Assembly: GCA_903889815.1 (NCBI GenBank)
Contig: CAISYX010000027.1
Coordinates: forward strand, 1 to 9,224
Origin: an uncultured Gammaproteobacteria bacterium
GTDB taxonomy: Bacteria; Pseudomonadota; Gammaproteobacteria; Pseudomonadales; Pseudohongiellaceae
DNA: 9,224 nucleotides
Direction of reading: 5' to 3'
Made by a program: the position numbers and the translations under genes. The notes beneath the pieces are model-generated. The model made no database searches and was not told where the DNA came from. It saw only the letters and a list, made by a program, of their open reading frames with translations. Shown in pieces: positions 1 through 5,698 of this stretch. Numbering within the stretch: the stretch's first letter is position 1; the number at the start of each line of letters is the position of its first letter.

Positions 1-1
1 G

Positions 2-550
2 TACTTTCGCAATGCCCTCTGGATAGACCCTGAGCTTTCGATTGTCTGGAACAATCTTGGTTCCACGTACAGTCGCCTGGGCGACAAGACTCTTACGGAG
101 TATGCCTACCGAAAGTCGTTCGCACTGGATCGCTCGAATGCGACCGCAATCAACAATCTCGTCAAATTTCATACGGCGCGCGGTGATATCGCGACAGCGG
201 AGCAATATGCCAAAGCCATCGAGCGCTTCAACAACAACAATCCCTACTTTCACTACAATCTTGGCAATGTGGCTTATGCCGACGGCGATTTCGAAATGGC
301 GCGCACGCACTACGAGCAGGCCATTCGCCGCAAGGAATCCGAGCCTGATTTCTATCTGGCTCTGAGCAAGACTTACGAGATGCTGGGGGATACGGAACAG
401 TCGGCCATTCAACTGGGTCTGGCTCGGGTTGCTGTTCTAGAGAGCGATCAACTTTATCTGCCGAGCCGCAACAAGGTGCGGGTGGTGGACGAGAAGTCCA
501 TATTGCGCTCGTCCAGCGCCGGCTTCAGCATCAGGGCGAATCCGCTATGA
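2..550 (+). CDS. TPR-repeat protein, C-terminal part (5' end outside window)
   Basis: The reading frame is open from the first bases of the window and ends at TGA 548-550, giving 182 visible residues. Counted from codon 2-4, they contain four tandem 34-residue tetratricopeptide repeats at about residues 13-46, 47-80, 81-114 and 115-148. The usual TPR positions are visible: W16/L19/G20/Y23 in the first repeat and L87/G88 in the third. A tail of about 34 residues with a basic and serine-rich end follows. TPR arrays are protein-protein docking scaffolds, so no enzymatic role can be read from this fragment. The N-terminal domain that would define the protein (protease, transglutaminase, secretion or pilus assembly factor) is not in the window. 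The gene converges on ispB with a 137-nt gap. The frame and repeats are secure; the function is unknown. Confidence 0.85.
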   Translation, partial: YFRNALWIDPELSIVWNNLGSTYSRLGDKTLTEYAYRKSFALDRSNATAINNLVKFHTARGDIATAEQYAKAIERFNNNNPYFHYNLGNVAYADGDFEMARTHYEQAIRRKESEPDFYLALSKTYEMLGDTEQSAIQLGLARVAVLESDQLYLPSRNKVRVVDEKSILRSSSAGFSIRANPL

Positions 551-555
551 AGGCG

Positions 556-589
556 TTTGTCTTGAAGGGGATTTGAAGAGCAAGACAAA
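556..589. other. Inverted repeat between the convergent TPR gene and ispB
   Basis: TTTGTCTTG (556-564) and its perfect complement CAAGACAAA (581-589) are separated by 16 nt, just after the TPR stop codon. A 9-bp stem can form in RNA from either strand. Neither side has a T-run after the stem, so it is not a standard intrinsic terminator. It may be a 3'-end structure or coincidence. I see nothing else recognisable in 551-687: no tRNA, no promoter and no short gene with a ribosome binding site. Confidence 0.3.
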
Positions 590-687
590 TGGCTTGGGCA
601 ATACAAGGGGCTGCTGTTGCCTGGCAAGATCCTGCGTACTGTTTGCGACCGCCTGCTAACTTGGTCATGCCAATCCGCTTGAGCTTC

Positions 688-1677
688 TTAGCTGGTGCGC
701 CTGACTGCAAGGTTCGCCATATCCTGAAGCGCTTTTCGGAAGATCGTCTCCGGCAGCCCGTTCAGGAGACTGATGGCGCTGTCGGCTTCCTGAATGGCCA
801 GTTGACGGGTGTATTCCAGGCTGCCGCACTTGCGAACGATCGCAATCACTTTGGCAAGCTGCACGCCGAGTTCTTCGGGGTCACTCAGTGGGCTGCTTTT
901 TTCGATGCACTGCTTCAGGAGTCCAGCATCTGCTGCGTCAGAATTGCGTATGGCGTGGATCAATGGGAGGGTTGGCTTTCCTTCCGCCAGATCATCGCCG
1001 ACATTCTTGCCCATCGTCTGGGCGTCGCCTTCATAGTCGAGAACGTCGTCTATCAGTTGAAACGCCATGCCTATATGCATGCCCGCATCCCGCAGAATTC
1101 GGCGATGTTCCTCTGGAGCACCAGCAAGAAGTGCACCACACTCGGCCGCTGCCTGAAACAGGATGGCTGTCTTGTGGCGTATAACGTTCATGTAGCTTTC
1201 TTGAGTTGCGGCGCTGTTGTGCTTGTGGATCAGTTGAAGGACTTCTCCCTCGGCGATGCGATTGGTGGTATCCGCAATAATCCTCATGATGTCCATGCTG
1301 CCGATGCTGACCAGAATCTGGAAGGCGCGGGAGTAAATGAAGTCGCCCACCAGAACGCTCGAAGGATTGTTCCATTTCTCGTTGGCGGTAGGCCGACCGC
1401 GACGCATGGCTGACATGTCAACAACATCGTCATGGAGTAGTGTAGCCGTGTGTATGAATTCGATGACGGCGGCGAGACGGATGTGGTCCTGGCCTCCATA
1501 CATGCAGCAGCGCGCGCTCAACAACACCAGAACAGGGCGCATACGCTTGCCGCCTGCATCTATGATGTAGTGGCCAATGCTTTCGACCAGGGCGACGTCA
1601 GAATACAGCTGGTCGACTATTACCTGATTAACGGCGTCGAAATCGGTCGCGACAACCGCGCGGATCTGTTTGTACAT
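688..1677 (-). CDS. ispB: Octaprenyl (polyprenyl) diphosphate synthase IspB
   Basis: Adds isopentenyl diphosphate units trans-wise to farnesyl diphosphate to make the long C40-type side chain of ubiquinone and menaquinone; a soluble all-alpha class I prenyltransferase. The 329 residues are close to the 323 of E. coli IspB and similar throughout, including N-terminus and C-terminus. Visible motifs are GKRMRP (43-48), the first aspartate-rich motif DDVVD (83-87) in FIHTATLLHDD, RHKT (167-170), the second aspartate-rich motif DDVLD (210-214), and KNVGDDLAEGKPTLP (224-238). Alanine 78, five residues before the first Asp, is the small residue expected in long-chain synthases. Exact chain length (C40, C45) cannot be read from sequence. 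The ATG at 1677 matches the family start; no other good start lies before the upstream in-frame stop, although the ribosome binding site is weak. The gene is divergent from rplU, as in Pseudomonas and E. coli. Confidence 0.96.
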   Translation of the reverse strand: MYKQIRAVVATDFDAVNQVIVDQLYSDVALVESIGHYIIDAGGKRMRPVLVLLSARCCMYGGQDHIRLAAVIEFIHTATLLHDDVVDMSAMRRGRPTANEKWNNPSSVLVGDFIYSRAFQILVSIGSMDIMRIIADTTNRIAEGEVLQLIHKHNSAATQESYMNVIRHKTAILFQAAAECGALLAGAPEEHRRILRDAGMHIGMAFQLIDDVLDYEGDAQTMGKNVGDDLAEGKPTLPLIHAIRNSDAADAGLLKQCIEKSSPLSDPEELGVQLAKVIAIVRKCGSLEYTRQLAIQEADSAISLLNGLPETIFRKALQDMANLAVRRTS

Positions 1678-1773
1678 GAAGCTACCGTGGTCAATGCTGT
1701 GGTCTGGGACGGACTTGCCAATCTGCCGGGAGAACGCACGAGGGCTCTGTTACAGGCTTAAAATGGAGCCTGC

Positions 1774-1802
1774 ATGCTAGGGGTGAAGGGATTGGCTGTC
1801 AA
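1774..1802 (-). promoter_or_regulatory. Predicted sigma70 promoter of ispB
   Basis: Read on the minus strand, a perfect -35 box TTGACA (1802-1797) is followed by a 17-bp spacer and a -10 box TAGCAT (1779-1774, four of six consensus bases). The start of transcription would be near 1767, giving a leader of about 90 nt before the ispB ATG. The palindrome GCATGC occurs twice around it, at 1772-1777 over the -10 box and at 1810-1815 just upstream of the -35 box. The prediction is by consensus match only. Confidence 0.6.
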
Positions 1803-1868
1803 GAACAGGGCATGCTGCAGGAGGTTCGCAATTGTGCGTAATGATTGGATAAATTCTCAAGTGCAGGC

Positions 1869-1897
1869 TTGCCTCGCATGGACTGTTCCCGTAAAAT
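1869..1897 (+). promoter_or_regulatory. Predicted sigma70 promoter of rplU-rpmA
   Basis: A -35-like TTGCCT (1869-1874), a 17-bp spacer and a -10 TAAAAT (1892-1897, five of six consensus bases) precede rplU. Transcription would start near 1904 and leave a leader of roughly 105-110 nt. It points away from the ispB promoter, with about 66 bp between the two -35 boxes. The rest of the 334-nt gap between ispB and rplU holds no gene that I can support. Confidence 0.45.
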
Positions 1898-1921
1898 GCC
1901 CGGCCCTATAGGCACTGCTGG

Positions 1922-1943
1922 ACAGAGGTTCGATTGCTTCTGT
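1922..1943 (+). other. Hairpin in the predicted rplU leader
   Basis: ACAGAGG (1922-1928) can pair with CUUCUGU (1937-1943) around an 8-nt loop, including one G-U pair. It lies about 70 nt before the rplU start, inside the leader predicted from the upstream promoter. Ribosomal protein operons often carry leader structures for autogenous control. I do not recognise this as a known L21 leader, so any function is inference. Confidence 0.3.
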
Positions 1944-2011
1944 TGAATGTACGTCACGTTGAGACCGCAGCGCTGGCAGAGAATGACCCTATACCCAATC
2001 TGGAGTGAATT

Positions 2012-2323
2012 ATGTACGCGGTAATTGAAAGTGGTGGCAAGCAACACCGAGTGGTTGAGGGCGAGATCCTCAAGCTGGAAAAACTGGAAGTCGCCACTGG
2101 CGGTCAGATCAGCTTTGACAAGGTGTTGATGGTAGGCGAAGGCGAATCTGTGAAAATTGGTGCCCCTTATGTTGTTGGCAGCAAGGTGACAGCTGAAGTC
2201 GTAGCGCAGGGTCGTGCCGACAAAGTACGCATCATCAAGTTCCGTCGCCGCAAGCACCACCTCAAGCACCAGGGCCACAGACAGTGGTTTACGGCAGTCA
2301 AGATCACGGGCATTTCCGTATAA
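2012..2323 (+). CDS. rplU: 50S ribosomal protein bL21
   Basis: Structural protein of the large ribosomal subunit that binds 23S rRNA and is accessory to bL20 binding. The product is 103 residues, exactly the length of the E. coli protein. It has the family hallmarks: MYAV...SGGKQHRV at the N-terminus, the basic KVRIIKFRRRKHH block (about 71-83) and the C-terminal GHRQWFTAVKITGIS. The start at 2012 is supported by GGAG at 2002-2005, six nt upstream. It is the first gene of a pair with rpmA, which starts 30 nt downstream, and is divergent from ispB. The predicted leader with a hairpin may be the place of control. Nothing is abnormal in the coding sequence. Confidence 0.98.
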   Translation: MYAVIESGGKQHRVVEGEILKLEKLEVATGGQISFDKVLMVGEGESVKIGAPYVVGSKVTAEVVAQGRADKVRIIKFRRRKHHLKHQGHRQWFTAVKITGISV

Positions 2324-2353
2324 AGTCGGGCGCAAGCTGGCAGGAGAAGACAA

Positions 2354-2611
2354 ATGGCTCATAAAAAAGCAGGTGGTAGTACCAGTAACGGCCGCGATTC
2401 CCAGTCAAAGCGACTTGGCGTCAAGCGCTTCGGTGGCGAGACCGTTCTCGCAGGCAACATCCTGGTGCGTCAGCGTGGCACGCACTTCCACCCCGGTGTG
2501 AACGTCGGTCTAGGCAAGGATCACACGATCTTTGCTACGGTACACGGCACTGTGAAATTCGAAGTCAAAGGGCCCGCGCGCAGGAAATACGTCAGTATTG
2601 TTCCTGTGTGA
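2354..2611 (+). CDS. rpmA: 50S ribosomal protein bL27
   Basis: Large-subunit protein whose N-terminal tail reaches the peptidyl transferase centre. The product is 85 residues, the normal length. It begins MAHKKAGGSTSNGRDS, the conserved N-terminus, with no cleavable extension of the kind known in Firmicutes, so no dedicated N-terminal protease is implied. Further hallmarks are KRFGGETVLAGNILVRQRGTHFHPG and GKDHTIFATVHG. A good ribosome binding site, AGGAG at 2342-2346, lies seven nt before ATG. It is transcribed with rplU and closed off from obg by the terminator at 2669-2698. Confidence 0.98.
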   Translation: MAHKKAGGSTSNGRDSQSKRLGVKRFGGETVLAGNILVRQRGTHFHPGVNVGLGKDHTIFATVHGTVKFEVKGPARRKYVSIVPV

Positions 2612-2635
2612 ACCACGCTCTACGCTTCACACGCT

Positions 2636-2663
2636 GCGCATAGCGGGTTCCGCTGAGGTGCGC
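2636..2663 (+). other. Two-part stem-loop in the rpmA 3' untranslated region
   Basis: An outer stem GCGCA (2636-2640) with UGCGC (2659-2663) encloses an inner stem AGCGG (2642-2646) with CCGCU (2650-2654) and a GUU loop. It sits 25 nt after the rpmA stop and six nt before the terminator stem. It may protect the 3' end of the ribosomal mRNA or assist termination; no protein site is recognised. Confidence 0.35.
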
Positions 2664-2668
2664 GCGCC

Positions 2669-2698
2669 AAAAGCCTCGTCCAGTGACGGGGCTTTTTT
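2669..2698 (+). terminator. Rho-independent terminator after rpmA
   Basis: AAAAGCCTCGTC (2669-2680) pairs with GACGGGGCTTTT (2685-2696) across a CAGT tetraloop. This is a 12-bp stem with one G-U pair, followed by a run of six T (2693-2698). It separates the highly expressed ribosomal pair from obg. Read-through would still feed obg, which begins 58 nt later, so it may act as an attenuating step rather than a full stop. Confidence 0.88.
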
Positions 2699-2756
2699 GT
2701 ATTGGGCATTTCGCCCCGACAACTCTGAGAGCATCCCGTGTTCGGGAAGGTAAGAC

Positions 2757-3932
2757 ATGAAGTTCGTTGATGAAGCCGAGATTACGGTGGAAGCAGGCAA
2801 GGGTGGCAATGGCTGCATGAGTTTTCGCCGCGAGAAGTTCATCGCCAAAGGCGGTCCCAACGGGGGGGATGGAGGGGATGGCGGCAGCGTATATCTCGTT
2901 GGCGACAGTTCTTTGAATACCTTGGTCGATTTCCGCTTCCAGCCACAATATCGGGCGCAGAATGGACAGGGCGGAATGAGCAAGAACTGCACCGGGCGCA
3001 GTGGCGAGAACCTAGTAGTGCGCGTTCCGGTGGGCACAACAGTTGTCGATGCAAATACTGAAGAACTGATCGCTGATATTTCAGAGGAAGGGCGGCAGAT
3101 TCTGGTAGCCAAGGGGGGCTTTCACGGCCTGGGTAATACCCGTTTCAAGTCCAGCACGACGCGGACTCCCACCAAGACAACCAACGGCACTCCTGGCGAA
3201 TTGCGAGTCCTGCAGTTAACGCTCAAGGTGCTGGCCGATGTCGGGTTGCTGGGAATGCCCAATGCTGGCAAATCCACTTTGATTCGCGCTGTTTCCTCGG
3301 CGCGCCCCAAGGTCGCCGATTATCCGTTTACCACTCTCGTTCCCAACCTTGGTGTCGTGCGGGTCAGCAGCGAACGCAGTTTTGTCATGGCGGATATTCC
3401 AGGCGTGATCGAAGGGGCGTCTGAAGGTGCGGGCCTGGGGTTCAGATTCCTCAAGCACCTGTCGCGCACGCGCCTCTTGTTGCATCTCCTCGACGTTATG
3501 CCTCCAGACAGTTCTGATCCGGTCGAGCACGCACGGAAAATTGCCGAGGAACTGGAAAAGTTCAGTCCTACCCTGGCAAAAAAGGAGCGCTGGCTGGTAC
3601 TGAACAAGCTGGACCTGGTGCCTGAAGGTGAGCGTGCTGCACTTGTCAAACGTCTCACCAAGGCATTGAAGTGGAAAGGCTGTGTATTTTCAATCACTGC
3701 CATCAGCGGCGAAGGATGCCCGGATTTGTGTCAAGCCATCATGGTTTCGGTGGAAGAGCACCGACGACTGTTGCTCGAGGATCCCGAGTATCAGGAGCAG
3801 CAGGCAGCTCTGGACCGGGAAATGGAGTACGAAATTCGCAAGAGTATAGAGAGAAGTCGTGCCGCCCGTCGCGCCGATGCAGATGCCGAAGATTTGGACG
3901 ACTTCGACGAGTTCGAGGACGACGACTACTGA
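2757..3932 (+). CDS. obg: Obg-family GTPase (ObgE/CgtA), 50S assembly and stress control
   Basis: Slow GTPase bound to the large ribosomal subunit, linked in the family to 50S maturation, ppGpp signalling and chromosome partition. It has 391 residues against 390 in E. coli. The glycine-rich Obg fold covers about 1-158 (KGGNGC, GGPNGGDGGDGG). The G domain follows with G1 GMPNAGKST (166-174), G2 YPFTTL (189-194), G3 DIPG (213-216), G4 NKLD (283-286) and a G5-like TAISGEG (314-320). The tail from about 372 is strongly acidic, as in other proteobacterial Obg proteins. The start at 2757 has GGAAGG at 2745-2750 with six nt spacing. A small hairpin (2734-2747) reaches into this site. proB follows after 30 nt and is probably cotranscribed. 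No motif is missing. Confidence 0.97.
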   Translation: MKFVDEAEITVEAGKGGNGCMSFRREKFIAKGGPNGGDGGDGGSVYLVGDSSLNTLVDFRFQPQYRAQNGQGGMSKNCTGRSGENLVVRVPVGTTVVDANTEELIADISEEGRQILVAKGGFHGLGNTRFKSSTTRTPTKTTNGTPGELRVLQLTLKVLADVGLLGMPNAGKSTLIRAVSSARPKVADYPFTTLVPNLGVVRVSSERSFVMADIPGVIEGASEGAGLGFRFLKHLSRTRLLLHLLDVMPPDSSDPVEHARKIAEELEKFSPTLAKKERWLVLNKLDLVPEGERAALVKRLTKALKWKGCVFSITAISGEGCPDLCQAIMVSVEEHRRLLLEDPEYQEQQAALDREMEYEIRKSIERSRAARRADADAEDLDDFDEFEDDDY

Positions 3933-3962
3933 TGATGTACGGTTTATTCGAGAGTTGCCTGA

Positions 3963-5084
3963 ATGATGCGTAAAGACTTGCTGAAAACACGCTGCTGGGT
4001 CGTGAAGATAGGCAGTTCCCTGATCACCAACAATGGCCTCGGGCTTGACAAGCAGGCGATTGCAGCCTGGGTTGAACAGCTTGTGATCATGCAGCGCAAG
4101 GGTATTCAGGTGGTTCTGGTTTCTTCCGGCGCGGTTGCTGAAGGTGTCGCAAGGCTTGGTCTCAAGCAACGGCCGAAGGAAATTCATTTGCAACAGGCTG
4201 CGGCAGCCGTGGGCCAGATGGGTCTGATACAAACCTACGAAACATTCTTCAAGGAGTACGGTGTCCATACCGCCCAGATACTTCTTACTCACGACGACCT
4301 TTCCAACCGCACACGCTATCTCAATGCCCGGAGCACCTTGCGCACCTTGGTGGACATGCAGGTCATTCCTGTCATCAATGAGAACGACACTGTAGCCACG
4401 GCGGAGCTGTGTTTTGGGGACAATGATACTCTTGGAGCTCTTGTCGCGAATCTTGTGAACGCTGATGCACTTGTCATTCTGACGGATCAGAAGGGATTAC
4501 ACGAATCCGACCCCCGGCAGAACCCCGACTCTCCGGTAATCAGCACGGCGATGGCTGGTGATCCCGCATTGGCAGGAATGGCTGGCGATGGAGGCAGTCT
4601 TGGTCGAGGTGGCATGATTACCAAAGTGTCGGCAGCAAAGCTGGCGGCGCGTTCCGGTGCATGCACGATCATTGCCAGTGGCAGGGAGCACAATGTGCTG
4701 GTGAGGCTGGCACAGGGCGAAGAGATTGGCACCATGCTGTTGCCTGAGAAGCAGCCCATGGCAGCGCGCAAGCAGTGGCTCGCCGGTCAGCTCAAGGCCA
4801 AGGGACAGCTGATAATCGACGGGGGTGCTGTTAAGGTCTTGACGCAGTCAGGCAAAAGTCTCCTTCCTGTGGGGGTGATTGGATGCAAGGGGCAGTTTGA
4901 CCGCGGAGACGTTGTCACTTGCATTGACGAAGCCGGGCGTGAAGTTGCCCGCGGGCTGGTCAACTACGACAGCCGCGAAGCTGAAAGGCTGTTGCGTGCC
5001 TCAAGCGATCGAATAGAAGAGCTGCTTGGCTACTCTGGAGAGATCGAGATCATTCATCGGGACAATCTAGTGCTGGTCGAGTGA
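3963..5084 (+). CDS. proB: Glutamate 5-kinase, first step of proline synthesis
   Basis: Phosphorylates glutamate to gamma-glutamyl phosphate for reduction by ProA, in the cytoplasm; usually feedback-inhibited by proline. It has 373 residues (E. coli 367) and aligns closely with the Pseudomonas protein as remembered. The amino-acid kinase domain (about 10-260) shows VVKIGSS with K15, VSSGAV (53-58), LLTHDDLS, PVINENDTV (136-144), FGDNDTL (151-157) and LGRGGM (213-218). A C-terminal PUA domain follows at about 279-358, so this is the long two-domain form. The first two codons are both ATG (3963 and 3966). The second matches the Pseudomonas N-terminus better, while the weak GAGAG site at 3950-3954 is better spaced for the first. 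It lies 30 nt after obg. proA is not nearby. Confidence 0.96.
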   Translation: MMRKDLLKTRCWVVKIGSSLITNNGLGLDKQAIAAWVEQLVIMQRKGIQVVLVSSGAVAEGVARLGLKQRPKEIHLQQAAAAVGQMGLIQTYETFFKEYGVHTAQILLTHDDLSNRTRYLNARSTLRTLVDMQVIPVINENDTVATAELCFGDNDTLGALVANLVNADALVILTDQKGLHESDPRQNPDSPVISTAMAGDPALAGMAGDGGSLGRGGMITKVSAAKLAARSGACTIIASGREHNVLVRLAQGEEIGTMLLPEKQPMAARKQWLAGQLKAKGQLIIDGGAVKVLTQSGKSLLPVGVIGCKGQFDRGDVVTCIDEAGREVARGLVNYDSREAERLLRASSDRIEELLGYSGEIEIIHRDNLVLVE

Positions 5085-5127
5085 GTAAACTCCTTGATTC
5101 CCAGCAGAAACACTAATCGGCAGCAAT

Positions 5128-5156
5128 AAAAAAACCGGCGAGCAGCCGGTTTTTTT
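5128..5156. terminator. Bidirectional intrinsic terminator between proB and rpsT
   Basis: A7-CCGGC (5128-5139) and GCCGG-T7 (5145-5156) form a perfect 12-bp inverted repeat around the loop GAGCA. The plus-strand transcript (obg-proB) ends in seven U, and the minus-strand transcript (rpsT) also ends in seven U because of the A-run. It lies 43 nt after the proB stop and 23 nt after the rpsT stop, so one element serves both convergent genes. Confidence 0.92.
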
Positions 5157-5179
5157 GCGTCTGGCTTCAAATGACCAGA

Positions 5180-5449
5180 TCAGGCTGCCTTGAGTGCCAG
5201 TATTGCAGTATTCAGACGGCTCTTGTGACGAGCAGCCTTGTTTTTGTGAATGATGCCTTTGTCGGCCATTCTGTCGATGACTGGTACGGCGCTGTTGTAC
5301 GCAACAGTAGCCTTGTCATAGTCGCCTGTCTGGATGGCAGCTATCACTTTCTTCAGATAGGTGCGAACCATCGAACGAAAGCTTGCGTTGTGACGACGAC
5401 GGACTTCGCCTTGACGGGCGCGCTTACGAGCTTGTGCAGAATTGGCCAA
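5180..5449 (-). CDS. rpsT: 30S ribosomal protein bS20, TTG start
   Basis: Primary 16S rRNA-binding protein of the small subunit, a three-helix bundle. Read from TTG at 5449-5447 it is 89 residues beginning M-ANSAQARKRARQ, which matches the family start (MANSPSAKKRAKQ in Pseudomonas, MANIKSAKKR in E. coli). Other hallmarks are RRHNASFRSMVRTYLKKV and the C-terminal PVIDRMADKGIIHKNKAARHKSRLN. A strong AAGGAG (5461-5456) lies six nt before TTG. An in-frame ATG ten codons upstream (5479) would add residues foreign to the family and place this Shine-Dalgarno inside the gene, so it is rejected. UUG is also the known start of E. coli rpsT, where it is tied to autogenous translational control. The gene is convergent with proB and divergent from fabV, with a leader of about 115 nt. 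Confidence 0.97.
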   Translation of the reverse strand: MANSAQARKRARQGEVRRRHNASFRSMVRTYLKKVIAAIQTGDYDKATVAYNSAVPVIDRMADKGIIHKNKAARHKSRLNTAILALKAA

Positions 5450-5455
5450 CTGATG

Positions 5456-5461
5456 CTCCTT
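5456..5461 (-). promoter_or_regulatory. Ribosome binding site that fixes the TTG start of rpsT
   Basis: AAGGAG on the minus strand ends six nt before TTG (5449-5447). It could lie in the loop of a very short hairpin, with ATGC and GCAT pairing on either side of ATCAAGGA. Its position excludes the upstream ATG at 5479 as the start. Confidence 0.8.
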
Positions 5462-5502
5462 GATGCATATGCAGTTCAATACGAAACAGGGTTTGCGGCG
5501 AG

Positions 5503-5530
5503 TCCTGCTCCGGATTTGTTCCGGTCAGGA
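5503..5530 (-). other. Stem-loop in the rpsT leader
   Basis: Two stacked stems are visible: TCCTG (5503-5507) with CAGGA (5526-5530), and CCGGA (5510-5514) with TCCGG (5520-5524). They are separated by a small 2/1-nt internal loop and capped by five nt. In the rpsT transcript the structure lies about 54 to 81 nt before the TTG start. S20 is known to repress its own translation in E. coli, so this may be a target for the protein. I do not know of a described motif with this shape, so the role is inference. Confidence 0.45.
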
Positions 5531-5572
5531 AGGCGAATAAAATGCATCCGCCAGCCGAATTTTAGACGCGGC

Positions 5573-5601
5573 ACTATGCCGGTTTAAACGGGTGTTGTCA
5601 A
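5573..5601 (-). promoter_or_regulatory. Predicted sigma70 promoter of rpsT
   Basis: On the minus strand a perfect -35 TTGACA (5601-5596) is followed by 17 bp and a -10 CATAGT (5578-5573, four of six). Transcription would start near 5566, giving a leader of about 115 nt. Its -35 box overlaps that of the divergent fabV promoter. E. coli rpsT has two promoters; a second one here is not clear. Confidence 0.6.
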
Positions 5602-5622
5602 GGCAGCAATCAGCACTATAAT
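5595..5622 (+). promoter_or_regulatory. Predicted sigma70 promoter of fabV
   Basis: TTGTCA (5595-5600, five of six) is followed by 16 bp and a perfect TATAAT (5617-5622). Transcription would start near 5629, about 70 nt before the fabV ATG. A second, weaker candidate is TTGGGA (5636-5641) with CATAAT (5660-5665), 18 bp apart. The perfect -10 box contains the first ATG of the longest fabV frame (5621), which shows that this ATG cannot be the translation start. Confidence 0.65.
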
Positions 5623-5698
5623 GGCCGCCCTGGCCTTGGGACGCTCAGTTGCAAGGGGCCATAATTTACACGCCAAAGACCCGAAAACAGGAAGATTC

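Noticed and set aside
551..687. Possible tRNA or small RNA gene between the TPR gene and ispB
   Set aside because: No cloverleaf, no T-loop or anticodon arm pattern and no promoter could be found on either strand.
589..1413. Long plus-strand open frame of 274 codons opposite ispB
   Set aside because: It lies wholly antisense to a full-length ispB with every family motif, shows no recognisable domain and has no ribosome binding site. It is a by-product of codon bias.
1799..2362. Minus-strand open frame of 187 codons covering rplU and the ispB promoter
   Set aside because: It is antisense to bL21 and would cross the predicted rplU and ispB promoters; no supporting motif.
3690..4292. Minus-strand open frame of 200 codons across obg and proB
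   Set aside because: It overlaps two well-identified genes on the other strand and has no family resemblance.
5450..5479. ATG start for rpsT at 5479
   Set aside because: It would add ten non-family residues and bury AAGGAG in coding sequence; TTG at 5449 gives the exact conserved bS20 N-terminus.
5621..5698. N-terminal extension of fabV from ATG 5621
   Set aside because: This ATG is inside the perfect TATAAT box, upstream of the expected transcription start, and the extra 26 residues do not occur in the family. ATG 5699 has a ribosome binding site.
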